Below are positions 30,241 to 38,738 of a DNA stretch of 64,000 nucleotides, in pieces (position 1 is the first letter of the stretch; each line of letters opens with the position of its first letter). The position numbers were made by a program, and so were the translations under genes. A model generated the notes under the pieces. It did not search any database. It saw only the letters and a list, made by a program, of their open reading frames with translations, and had not been told where the DNA came from. Origin of the DNA: Bacteroidaceae bacterium. Lineage in GTDB: Bacteria > Bacteroidota > Bacteroidia > Bacteroidales > Bacteroidaceae. The stretch spans positions 1 to 64,000 of the forward strand of contig JAEEOB010000106.1 in assembly GCA_016284045.1 (NCBI GenBank), given 5' to 3'.

Positions 30241-30326
30241 GGAGTTAAAATTTCATTTGGAGTTATAATTCCTGTCAGGAATTGGAGTTAATCCTTCGGA
30301 TGGAGTTAACGAGCCTGCGGCTCGTG
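30241..30326. repeat. GGAGTTAA/mini-hairpin element, copy 1
   Basis: Four GGAGTT(A/T)(A/T) heads interleaved with AATTCCTG-T-CAGGAATT, ATCC-TTC-GGAT and CGAGCC-TGC-GGCTCG. Confidence 0.75.
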
Positions 30327-30472
30327 GATGCTAGTTTTGCCAATGATAATACAATATCCATTTACTTGCTATTGCAAATTTAGTTGAAAAAATCCAAATA
30401 ACACGCTTTATTTAAAAGTTTTAATTAGGTTGATTTATTAAAGAGTTAAAAATTTCTTGGTTGAGCGGTATA

Positions 30473-31921
30473 TTATAACTCATTCACAAACAAATCGTCA
30501 AGCATTACCTCACTTTGAATGTTTTGCCACCCTGCGTTTTTCTCCACACCATCGGATGTGATCATTGTGAGATATAAAGATTTGGATGTTCTTGTCAAGG
30601 CTCTGAAAGCCTCACGTCTGTCAATCATTCGCTTTGCATAATCATTAGAAATGGAAAAAGAAGAGTTTGCATATTTCATCTCACAGAGATTGATGGTGTT
30701 GTCGCTTCGGTCGAGAATCAAGTCTATTTGTCCGCCTTGATGCTGCTTGCCGTCTTTGTCGGTAAATGTTTGCCAAGAATAAGAGCATACATTACATAAA
30801 ATGCCTGAAATACCCAGTTTCATCTTTATTTGCTGAACATGATGCAAACAAATCTGTTCGAATGCATATCCTTCCCATGAGGAAATGTTCATTTGGCGGT
30901 GACTCCAGTAACTGGGGTCGCCACCGTTATACGATTTGACAAAACGCAGATAGAACAGGGTATACAGGTCCGTCAACTGATACATGGTGTTCCGATCTGT
31001 TTTACCGAATGCATTATAAGAACGGATAAAGTCGCAATTGCAAAGATCGGACAGAACCTCGGAGAAAAAACCTGTGTCTTCACACTTCACCTCTGACAGT
31101 ATTTCCTTTCGTGTCATTCCTTTCATTTTGTGTGAGAGACACTCTACAACTTTGCGGTATAATGACGATTCCCGGAATAGCGATTTGAATAAAAATACGT
31201 ATTCGGTTTTCAGGGGAGCATTACTCCCGAAAAACAGTCTGTCAATATTTTGGGCAACACTCTCCTCGCGGCGCAACATGTTCAGGTAGAATGGTGTGCC
31301 ACCAACCGACATGTATAATTCTGTCACTTGCTTCCTTGAAAGAGCAAAACCTCTGGATGTCAAAAACTCCTCGGTCTCTAAAAGATTGAATGGACGAAGA
31401 TAAATAGACTGTGTCACTCTGTTGTGAAGTCCTCCCTTGTCGCCAAGAAGTTTGTTGGTCATCCATGTAGTGGCGGAGCCGCAAACAATTAACTTGATGT
31501 TTGAATGTTTTGATGCCCATTCGTTCCAAAAAAGTTCAAATGCTTTCATAAAACGTGAGCGTGGTGTGTCAAGCCATGGAAGTTCATCAATAAAAATGAT
31601 TATTTGCTTCTCAGATAGCTTTTCTTCAAGAAAATTCTGTAGAGCAAACATGGCTTCTATCCAATCGCTTGGAGTGGGGCATTTCTTACCTGAATATTTC
31701 TCCACCTGATGAACGAAGTTCTGTAGTTGTTCCTTGCGGGTTCCCTCATATATTCCAGTCATGTAAAATGCGTATTCTTGTGAGAACAAGCTGTCAACAA
31801 GAAAGGTTTTGCCGATGCGTCGTCTACCATAAATCGCAACAAATTCAGGGCGATTGCTCTTGTAGATGTCTTTTAGAATGTCAATTTCGCGCTTACGTCC
31901 TATAATTGAGCTGTTTGTCAT
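30473..31921 (-). CDS. AAA ATP-binding protein with C-terminal DUF234/PD-(D/E)XK-like domain
   Basis: YGRRRIGKTFLVDSLF (Walker A), IIIFIDELPWLDT (Walker B), GGQIDLILDRSDNTINLCEMKY. Confidence 0.85.
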   Translation of the reverse strand: MTNSSIIGRKREIDILKDIYKSNRPEFVAIYGRRRIGKTFLVDSLFSQEYAFYMTGIYEGTRKEQLQNFVHQVEKYSGKKCPTPSDWIEAMFALQNFLEEKLSEKQIIIFIDELPWLDTPRSRFMKAFELFWNEWASKHSNIKLIVCGSATTWMTNKLLGDKGGLHNRVTQSIYLRPFNLLETEEFLTSRGFALSRKQVTELYMSVGGTPFYLNMLRREESVAQNIDRLFFGSNAPLKTEYVFLFKSLFRESSLYRKVVECLSHKMKGMTRKEILSEVKCEDTGFFSEVLSDLCNCDFIRSYNAFGKTDRNTMYQLTDLYTLFYLRFVKSYNGGDPSYWSHRQMNISSWEGYAFEQICLHHVQQIKMKLGISGILCNVCSYSWQTFTDKDGKQHQGGQIDLILDRSDNTINLCEMKYANSSFSISNDYAKRMIDRREAFRALTRTSKSLYLTMITSDGVEKNAGWQNIQSEVMLDDLFVNEL

Positions 31922-31997
31922 AATAATGTGTTGTTGGTTTTGTTTGTCAAAGATATAGCTTTTTATACAAACAACAAAATTTTTAACATTTATTATA

Positions 31998-32032
31998 CTA
32001 CGGTAACCCGATTTTTTTTGGGGTTACCGTAG
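31998..32032. repeat. Perfect 12-bp inverted repeat with T-rich loop
   Basis: CTACGGTAACCC-GATTTTTTTTG-GGGTTACCGTAG. Confidence 0.85.
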
Positions 32033-32673
32033 TGGTTCACGATGTTTTTAACATTTCGTCATGAAGAATTCATCTTTCTTTATAGCTTTAGCGTCTGCAA
32101 AAAAATACAACTTATGTGCGCAGGTACTTCAGGATTTTGTGTGGAAATTTTAACGAACAAAGATGAGAAAGATTTTGTAGATGTTTTTAATAAGATATGC
32201 CATGGCATTAAGGGTGGTTCTAAAAATTCTGAATTAATATAACATTTCTAATGGATGGTTTCATCTCGATTGCTTTTTACTTTGCGAACATTCATAAATT
32301 GTTTTCATACTGATTAGTTTTTTAATTGTTTTGAAATCTGCTGCAAAGTTATTATCATGTTCTCCTTGTTCTTATCAGTTTTGCTGATAAATTGGAAAAA
32401 ATGTTTAAAATGAAAAATACAGATTCAAGAAGCTGATGTGAAGAATAAAACGAAAACTTCTTTTTCAGAATCATAGTGTCTGTATGGTTCATCATTGCTG
32501 TTGAAAAACAGTATCAGTTGAATGGACAATTAAGGTAGAAGCATTGAAAAAGAAGCAAAAAGCAGTCCATTGGACTGAGAAAAAACCTTCGCGGAAAAAA
32601 CCATGCGGACGATTTTTAGCTAAGTGTGTTAATATCAGTATATAATCTAAATGCGAAAGTTAAATTTGTTATT

Positions 32674-33927
32674 TTAATAATCTTCTTCCTCCTCATCATA
32701 TTCCTCATACTCTTCATCATATTCCTCATCCTCCTCATCATATTCCTCATCCTCCTTATCATCGTAGCTGTAAGTGGTTGTGGACTTGTTGGTTGGAGCC
32801 CATTCACGGTAGGCGTCGGCATAGCCGTGGTTGAAGCCGAGAATGAACGTCTGCTTGTTGTTGCCGCTGTAGGATGAGCCGTTGCGCCAGTCGCGGTAGC
32901 CATTGTAGCCAGATCCCTCTATCGCGTCCTCCTGACCCTGATAAAAGCCTTTCTTGTAGCCGTCGAGATAGGGTTTTGTGGTGTTCGTTCGGCGGTTTGC
33001 CTTCATGCTGCTGTCAATCCGTTTCTGTTGCAGCTCTTCGAAAGTCATGTCCAGTTCAGACTTTTCTGCAGCCGGCTTTGTCTTTTCCACCTGAACCGTC
33101 GTTTCCTCTTCGCCAATGGCTTTCTTCGACTCTTCAATTGCATTCAGGGCTTCTTTGATGGTCTCGTCAGGATTTACCGAACCGAGAATATACCTTTCCA
33201 CTTCTGCTGCTGCGCTGTCAACGGTTCCTTTAGTTACACCGTCTGCAGACCGTGATGCCGTGTCCACAACAGTCTTTATGGGGAATTTGTAATATGTGTT
33301 TTTTTTCTGTGATTTACATGCTCTATGGATGAATGAGAAGTAAATAATCCAAGCGATGAACGTAATAATCAACCCTATCTTTTTGTAATTAGTGTTTTGT
33401 GTGCCCTGTCTGTTTGGCTTTGTTCCGCCTCCCTGCTGTGACGGCGGTTGCTGATTCGGATAGGGCTGAGGTGTAGTGGTGTTCTGCTGCCCTGTCTGAC
33501 GTCTGTTTGCCGGTTGTTCCCACCAGTTTTTTTTCTTTTGTGGTCTCTGTGGCTGCTGACTGGGCTGTGGTGTCTGAGTTACTGATGACGGTGTGGTTTC
33601 TGTCGATGTTGGCAGGCCGCATTTCCATCCTATAGCCCATGCTATGCTGTTGAGCAGGCTACCAATCAGTTCCTGCTTGTAGCCATAGATATGTTCGAGC
33701 CGGTTTTGTATTTTCAGCAGTTCTGTCTGTTGTTCTGCTGCCGTTTTTCCATCCGCCTTTTGTATAGTGGTGCCGCAATGCTCATCGATGAAGCTGGTCA
33801 ATATCCATCGGTGCGCCGGATTTTCAAATCCGCCGTAGTCGGAGACCATGTTCACGAGCCTCTCCTCATTGAGCATCTCAAGTCCGTAGGTGCTTAGTAT
33901 GATTTTAAGCGCTTTGCGTAGTTCCAA
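32674..33927 (-). CDS. Hypothetical single-TM protein with Gln/Pro-rich linker and acidic EDEEYDEE repeat tail
   Basis: 417 aa; TM IGLIITFIAWIIYFSFIHRA; C-terminus DDKEDEEYDEEDEEYDEEYEEYDEEEEDY*. Confidence 0.65.
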   Translation of the reverse strand: MELRKALKIILSTYGLEMLNEERLVNMVSDYGGFENPAHRWILTSFIDEHCGTTIQKADGKTAAEQQTELLKIQNRLEHIYGYKQELIGSLLNSIAWAIGWKCGLPTSTETTPSSVTQTPQPSQQPQRPQKKKNWWEQPANRRQTGQQNTTTPQPYPNQQPPSQQGGGTKPNRQGTQNTNYKKIGLIITFIAWIIYFSFIHRACKSQKKNTYYKFPIKTVVDTASRSADGVTKGTVDSAAAEVERYILGSVNPDETIKEALNAIEESKKAIGEEETTVQVEKTKPAAEKSELDMTFEELQQKRIDSSMKANRRTNTTKPYLDGYKKGFYQGQEDAIEGSGYNGYRDWRNGSSYSGNNKQTFILGFNHGYADAYREWAPTNKSTTTYSYDDKEDEEYDEEDEEYDEEYEEYDEEEEDY

Positions 33928-33966
33928 GGTGTGATTCTTTTGGGGGGGGTGATAGGTTTTAGGCTT

Positions 33967-34071
33967 ACTAGGTTTACTAGGTTAACTAGGCTTACTAGGT
34001 TTACTAGGTTAACTAGGCTTACTAGGTTAACTAGGCTTACTAGTTTTACTAGGTTAACTAGGCTTACTAGG
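33967..34071. repeat. 9-bp-period array ACTAGG(TTT/TTA/CTT), 12 units with partial 27-bp higher-order period
   Basis: actaggttt actaggtta actaggctt actaggttt actaggtta actaggctt actaggtta actaggctt actagtttt actaggtta actaggctt actaggg. Confidence 0.95.
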
Positions 34072-34110
34072 GATTTTTTGGGGGGTAGGTTGTTTAGGGA
34101 TGACGAAAAT

Positions 34111-34152
34111 TCATCATTCTTCATTCATCATTCTTCATTCATCATTCTTCAT
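34111..34152. repeat. Three perfect 14-bp tandem copies (tcatcattcttcat) spanning the stop codon of the acyltransferase gene
   Basis: Units 34111-34124, 34125-34138, 34139-34152 are identical. Confidence 0.95.
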
Positions 34153-34867
34153 TTTTTTCCAGCTTGCTGTGGATGATGTCCCATGTGTCCTGCATGAACT
34201 TCTTGGTGGGGTGCTGCCGATAGACTTCTGTAGGGATAACATCGTGGACAAAAAGTCGGAGTGTGCCGTGACTGACAGACTTCGCTTTGCGGCTGAATAT
34301 CTTGAAGGAGCCGTTTATAGTCATGGGCACGATTGGTAGCCCAATCTCGTTGGAGAGCATGAAGGCTCCCCGCTTGAACTCTCCCATCTCCCCGTCGAAA
34401 GTGCGGGTGCCCTCAGGGAATATCACCATCGACATACCACCCTGCAGTGTCTTACGTGACTGTTGTACTGCCTTCTGTATGCCGCTGCGTGTGTCATCAA
34501 CAAAAATCTGGCCAGACACCTTGCACGCCAGCCCCACAAACGGAATCTTACGCAGGTATTCCTTCATCATCCATTTGAAGTTGTGACCAAGATATCCGTA
34601 AATCAGGAAGATGTCGAAATATCCCTGATGGTTAGCCAGAAACACATACGACTGCTTCTTCGACAGTTTCTCTCTGCCCTCTACCTTGATTCCGAGCAGG
34701 AACAACCGGCAGGTGAAGCGCGACCACCACTTGCACATGAAATAATCCACGATGTCTTTGTCGCCCAGAAGGGCAGCGAACATAATGATCAGCGCTGTGA
34801 TAATGGTGATTATCACAAATAGTGGTAGCGCGATACAAAAAGAATACAGTTTATATAAGAAATTCAT
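34142..34867 (-). CDS. 1-acyl-sn-glycerol-3-phosphate acyltransferase (PlsC family)
   Basis: FLANHQGYFDIFLIYGYL, MVIFPEGTRTFDGEMGEFKRGAFMLSNEIGLPIVPMTI. Confidence 0.92.
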   Translation of the reverse strand: MNFLYKLYSFCIALPLFVIITIITALIIMFAALLGDKDIVDYFMCKWWSRFTCRLFLLGIKVEGREKLSKKQSYVFLANHQGYFDIFLIYGYLGHNFKWMMKEYLRKIPFVGLACKVSGQIFVDDTRSGIQKAVQQSRKTLQGGMSMVIFPEGTRTFDGEMGEFKRGAFMLSNEIGLPIVPMTINGSFKIFSRKAKSVSHGTLRLFVHDVIPTEVYRQHPTKKFMQDTWDIIHSKLEKNEE

Positions 34868-34870
34868 TCG

Positions 34871-34973
34871 GGAGCTAAAATTAAATTTGGAGTTAATTCT
34901 ACGAATGGGAGTTAATCCCTGCGGGATGGAGTTAAAGTCCTTCGGAAATGGAGTTAAATACGGAATTGGAGTG
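34871..34973. repeat. GGAGTTAA/mini-hairpin element, copy 2
   Basis: Six GGAG(T/C)-type heads interleaved with ATTC-TAC-GAAT, ATCCC-TGC-GGGAT and TCC-TTC-GGA. Confidence 0.75.
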
Positions 34974-34976
34974 CCT

Positions 34977-36257
34977 TTATTTCAGTTTTTTCAGCGTAAT
35001 GATGTCAAGCTCAGGCCATGCACCGAAGCGGAAAGGGAGCATGATGTTTCCCACGCCGTCAGTGACATTCAGCACCTGAAAGCCTTCTGTATAGACACCT
35101 GACCATTCGCGGTATTTATGTTGGATAGGCGACCATCCAAAGATTTTGAACTGACCGGCATGGGTGTGTCCCGCTAGCGTGAGGTCGATGTTTGTCTCAG
35201 GGATGATGTCTCGTCGCCAATAGGTGGGGTCGTGTGTGAGCAGTATGCTGAAAGTATGTGGGGGAGGGGCCACGAGGCTGTCCTCGCTCTTTCTCTGTTC
35301 CAAGCCTGTCAGTCCTTCTGCCATTTTGTGGATGTCACCAAGGGCCGGCCATGGGGGCATTCCGTCGTTTTCCGAGCCAAGCAGTGCGATGGAGTCGTTG
35401 CCACGACGAAGCACTATATTCTCGTTAAGTAGCAGATGCCAGCCGTATGAACGCTCTTTAAACTTGATGAGCTCCATGTCGCGTTTCTTTTCTGCCTCGC
35501 TCGTGAAATGCAGATACATGTCATAGTCGTGGTTGCCCAGCACGCTGTAAACCCCGTCAGGAGCATGGAGCTTGTTGAGCACCTGTTCAAAGCCCTGCAG
35601 TTCTGCAGACTCGTAGTTCACGATATCACCCGTAAACACTACCATGTCGCAGTGCTGACGGTTGATGAGATCCACAATCGTACTGACATCTCTCTGATGA
35701 CCATCGGCAAACGTACCGATATGCAGGTCTGAGAAATGCAGGATACGGTAGCCATCGAACGAGTCAGGCAGCGACTCGAAATAAATTTCCTGCTGATTAA
35801 CTTGATAACGGTTACGTCCCCAGAAATAACCATATAGGATGATGAACGAAGAGCAAAGAGCGAAAGCCATGGCAAATAACCGTATATTGCGCCGAAGAAC
35901 TTTACCCTGTTGCTCTTTTCTTTCCACATCTTCTTCAGTGTATTCATGGTCGGGTTTCAGACGGGCTTTCAGCCTCCCGCAGCTGACTCCTATGGCATCG
36001 AAGATGGTAAAGAGCATTTTAGGAGATGTGACAGTGAGGAATACAATCATCAGCGTGCCGACCATCGGCTGATGTGGGGCGCGTAAGTCGTCGTGAACCA
36101 AAACGACGATGAGGTAAGTCAGCAGGAGAAGCGACGGCAGGAAATAAAGGGCGCGCTTCCACCACACTGAAGTCCATTTGCGAATATACACATAATATAT
36201 ATAGATGTCGGGGACAATCAGCAATATGAATAAAACAAAGAGTACTCGCTGAAGCAT
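34977..36257 (-). CDS. Membrane-anchored metallophosphoesterase
   Basis: ILHFSDLHIGTF, VVFTGDIVNYES, SVLGNHDYDMY, LAGHTHAGQF. Confidence 0.92.
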   Translation of the reverse strand: MLQRVLFVLFILLIVPDIYIYYVYIRKWTSVWWKRALYFLPSLLLLTYLIVVLVHDDLRAPHQPMVGTLMIVFLTVTSPKMLFTIFDAIGVSCGRLKARLKPDHEYTEEDVERKEQQGKVLRRNIRLFAMAFALCSSFIILYGYFWGRNRYQVNQQEIYFESLPDSFDGYRILHFSDLHIGTFADGHQRDVSTIVDLINRQHCDMVVFTGDIVNYESAELQGFEQVLNKLHAPDGVYSVLGNHDYDMYLHFTSEAEKKRDMELIKFKERSYGWHLLLNENIVLRRGNDSIALLGSENDGMPPWPALGDIHKMAEGLTGLEQRKSEDSLVAPPPHTFSILLTHDPTYWRRDIIPETNIDLTLAGHTHAGQFKIFGWSPIQHKYREWSGVYTEGFQVLNVTDGVGNIMLPFRFGAWPELDIITLKKLK

Positions 36258-36335
36258 GTTTGTTTTTTTATTGGGAAGTTAATTTTCTTTGAAAACAGAG
36301 TTAATTATTCTGCTCTCGCTTATTCGCAGTTTTCT

Positions 36336-37265
36336 TTATTTAATATATTTTCTCATTTCTTCCAAAGGCATTCCCCGACGTCGGGCGTAGTCGGCAAGCT
36401 GGTCGTCGAGGACTGTGCCCACAGCAAAATAGCGGGCGTATGGCGATGAAAGCATGAGTCCTGAGACTGAGGCATGGGGAATCATCATGCCATGCTCTGT
36501 CAGGCTTATTCCCACAGCATCGAAATCGATGAGCTGAGAGAGCAGGAAATTCAACGATATGTCGGGAAGGCAAGGATAGCCCACGGCAGGACGGATGCCT
36601 TGATATTGTTCCGTGTGAAGCTCGTCGATGCTCAGCGACTCGTTGGGGGCATACCCCCACAGTTCTTTCCGTACATACTCATGCAGCCGCTCAGCGCCAG
36701 CCTCAGCCAATCGGTCGGACAAGGTTTGCATCATCAACGTATGATAGTCGTCGGGACTGAGCGTGGTTGCTGCTGCACGACGTATGCTGCTGCTTGCTGA
36801 CACCTGGGGTGATGTCTGGCTTACGGATGTGGCAAAGATGCCGATGGTGTCGGTTTTTCCACATGCTTCGTCATAGATGAAATCAGCAGTTGAAAGGCAA
36901 TACCCGTCAGATCCGGGTGTCTGCTGACGAAGCATCGGCAACACAAATGGTTTGTCTCCTTCTGGCTTCCGGATGAGAATATCGTCGCCTGAGGCTACTG
37001 CCGGATACAACTCCACCACACAGTGGATGCTCACGTGTCCGCTCATGCGCGAAAGTTCCCGTTGGGCATCGCTGTAGAGCGACAGGGCCTCAGATGCTTT
37101 CGGTTGCTCATCGATAGCAAACGAACTGATCCACTGCCTACGACATGCGTCGCATCCATGAACCTTGGCGACACGTGCATAATGAGGAGGTATTCCCCAG
37201 GCGTGGAAGAAATAAGTCCAGTTGATATAAGGAACCAGGTCGGAAACGCTGTAGGTGCAGAGCAT
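36336..37265 (-). CDS. Stand-alone vitamin B12-dependent methionine synthase activation-domain protein
   Basis: YINWTYFFHAWGI; FIYDEACGKTDTIGIFATSV; LSIDELHTEQYQGIRPAVGYPCLPDISLNFLLSQLIDFDAVGISLTEHGMMIPHASVSGLMLSSPYARYFAVG matches the MetH activation domain (RPAxGYPxxPD, P.a.SVsGly). Confidence 0.85.
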   Translation of the reverse strand: MLCTYSVSDLVPYINWTYFFHAWGIPPHYARVAKVHGCDACRRQWISSFAIDEQPKASEALSLYSDAQRELSRMSGHVSIHCVVELYPAVASGDDILIRKPEGDKPFVLPMLRQQTPGSDGYCLSTADFIYDEACGKTDTIGIFATSVSQTSPQVSASSSIRRAAATTLSPDDYHTLMMQTLSDRLAEAGAERLHEYVRKELWGYAPNESLSIDELHTEQYQGIRPAVGYPCLPDISLNFLLSQLIDFDAVGISLTEHGMMIPHASVSGLMLSSPYARYFAVGTVLDDQLADYARRRGMPLEEMRKYIK

Positions 37266-37326
37266 GATGGGTTTGGTTTTGGATTGATGACTGAACGGTG
37301 ATTGGCCGGAGACTTCAGTTTTTCAG

Positions 37327-38670
37327 TTATCCGAAACGAAGTGCCTTGCCCCTCACACCGTCGATGACGATGCCGTCGCAGTAGGCGGTCTTGCCGTTCA
37401 CGATGGTCCGACGCACTTTCCATTTGAATGTACGCTCATCCATCGGAGTCCATCCGCATTTCGTGTAGTAACGGCCTTTCAGCACCTGCCAGTTAGCATC
37501 AGGATCAACCAGTACGAGATCGGCATAGTAGCCCTTGCGGATATAGCCTCTCTGACCGATTTTGAACAACCGCGCCTGATTGTGGCAAAGCAAATCAACC
37601 ACACGTGGACGGCTGAGGTAGCCTTTGTCGCTCAGTTCGAGCATGCTCACAAGAGAGAACTGTACCATCGGCATGCCCGAAAGTGCTTTCAGGGCACCAC
37701 CCTGTTTCTCTTTCAGAAGATGGGGAGCATGGTCGGTCGATACCACATCGATGATGCCGGTGGAAAGGGCATGACGAAGTGCCTCACGGTCCTCACTGCT
37801 TTTGACAGCGGGATTGCACTTTATCATACAGCCCAGCTGGTCGTAGTCGTCAGAGCAGAACATCAGGTGGGGAATGACCACCTCACATGTGATTCGTTTT
37901 TCTTCCAGTGGAATGTCATTGCGGAACAGGTCGAGCTCCTTCTTCGAAGACACATGGGCGATATGAAGCCGGGCACCCGTTTCCTTTGCGATTTTTACGG
38001 CGACAGACGAAGAGGCGAAGCAGGCCTCTGTCGTGCGGATGCGGGAGTGATAACGTACTGGAAAGTCGTTCTGTCCTTTATAACGTTTCTTGAAATAACG
38101 GATATTCTGGTTGATAATGTCGGTGTCCTCGCAATGGGTCATCAGTAGCAGCGGACTGTTGCCGAAGATGTCGTAGAGTGCACGCTCACGATCTACCAGC
38201 AAACCGCCGGTGGTACTGCCCATATACACTTTCACACCTGGCACCACTGAGGGGTCGAGATCTTTGATGGTCTCCAAGTTCGTGTTGGTCGCGCCAAAAA
38301 AGAATGAGTAGTTCACACGGCTCTTCTCTGCTGCAATCCGATGTTTCTCTTCTAAGGCTTCGAGCGTTGTGGTGGGGGGGATGCAGTTGGGCATGTCGAT
38401 GTACGATGTCACACCGCCAGCTGCTGCGGTGCGGCTCTCAGAGGCGATGTCGGCTTTCTCCGTCATTCCCGGCTCTCTGAAATGCACATGGCTGTCGATA
38501 ATGCCAGGAAGCAGGTAGAGACCGGTGCCGTCAATCACTTGGTCATAGCCCGATAAGTCCGTTGCCGGTCCATCTGTCACTTCTGCTATATGTTCACCTT
38601 CTATAACAACGCTGCCAAGCCATTCCTTGCCCTCGTTGATAATGGTTGCATTATGGATTATGGTTTTCAT
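37327..38670 (-). CDS. pyrC: Dihydroorotase
   Basis: LLPGIIDSHVHFREPGMTEKADI, THCEDTDII, LHIAHVSSKKELD, VVSTDHAPHLLKEK. Confidence 0.9.
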   Translation of the reverse strand: MKTIIHNATIINEGKEWLGSVVIEGEHIAEVTDGPATDLSGYDQVIDGTGLYLLPGIIDSHVHFREPGMTEKADIASESRTAAAGGVTSYIDMPNCIPPTTTLEALEEKHRIAAEKSRVNYSFFFGATNTNLETIKDLDPSVVPGVKVYMGSTTGGLLVDRERALYDIFGNSPLLLMTHCEDTDIINQNIRYFKKRYKGQNDFPVRYHSRIRTTEACFASSSVAVKIAKETGARLHIAHVSSKKELDLFRNDIPLEEKRITCEVVIPHLMFCSDDYDQLGCMIKCNPAVKSSEDREALRHALSTGIIDVVSTDHAPHLLKEKQGGALKALSGMPMVQFSLVSMLELSDKGYLSRPRVVDLLCHNQARLFKIGQRGYIRKGYYADLVLVDPDANWQVLKGRYYTKCGWTPMDERTFKWKVRRTIVNGKTAYCDGIVIDGVRGKALRFG

Positions 38671-38738
38671 AAAGTAATTGCTTGTTTTCTTGACTGTATG
38701 CTCCTCTTACCTTCCAATAAAATACTATTTACGGAAAA

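Noticed and set aside
32042-32242. 66-aa ORF in the AT-rich interval after the inverted repeat
   Set aside because: Composition typical of random AT-rich sequence; no motif or clear ribosome-binding context.
32626-32877. Plus-strand ORF with ILIIFFLLIIFLILFIIFLILLIIF hydrophobic stretch
   Set aside because: Antisense of the acidic EEYDEE repeat tail of the 32674-33927 gene.
33894-34124. Minus-strand ORF SLVNLVKLVSLVNLVSLVNLV...
   Set aside because: It is a translation of the 9-bp ACTAGG array; a repeat period divisible by 3 with no stop gives an artefactual open frame.
33931-34176. Plus-strand ORF RLTRFTRLTRLTRFTRL...
   Set aside because: Same 9-bp array read on the other strand; no independent coding evidence.
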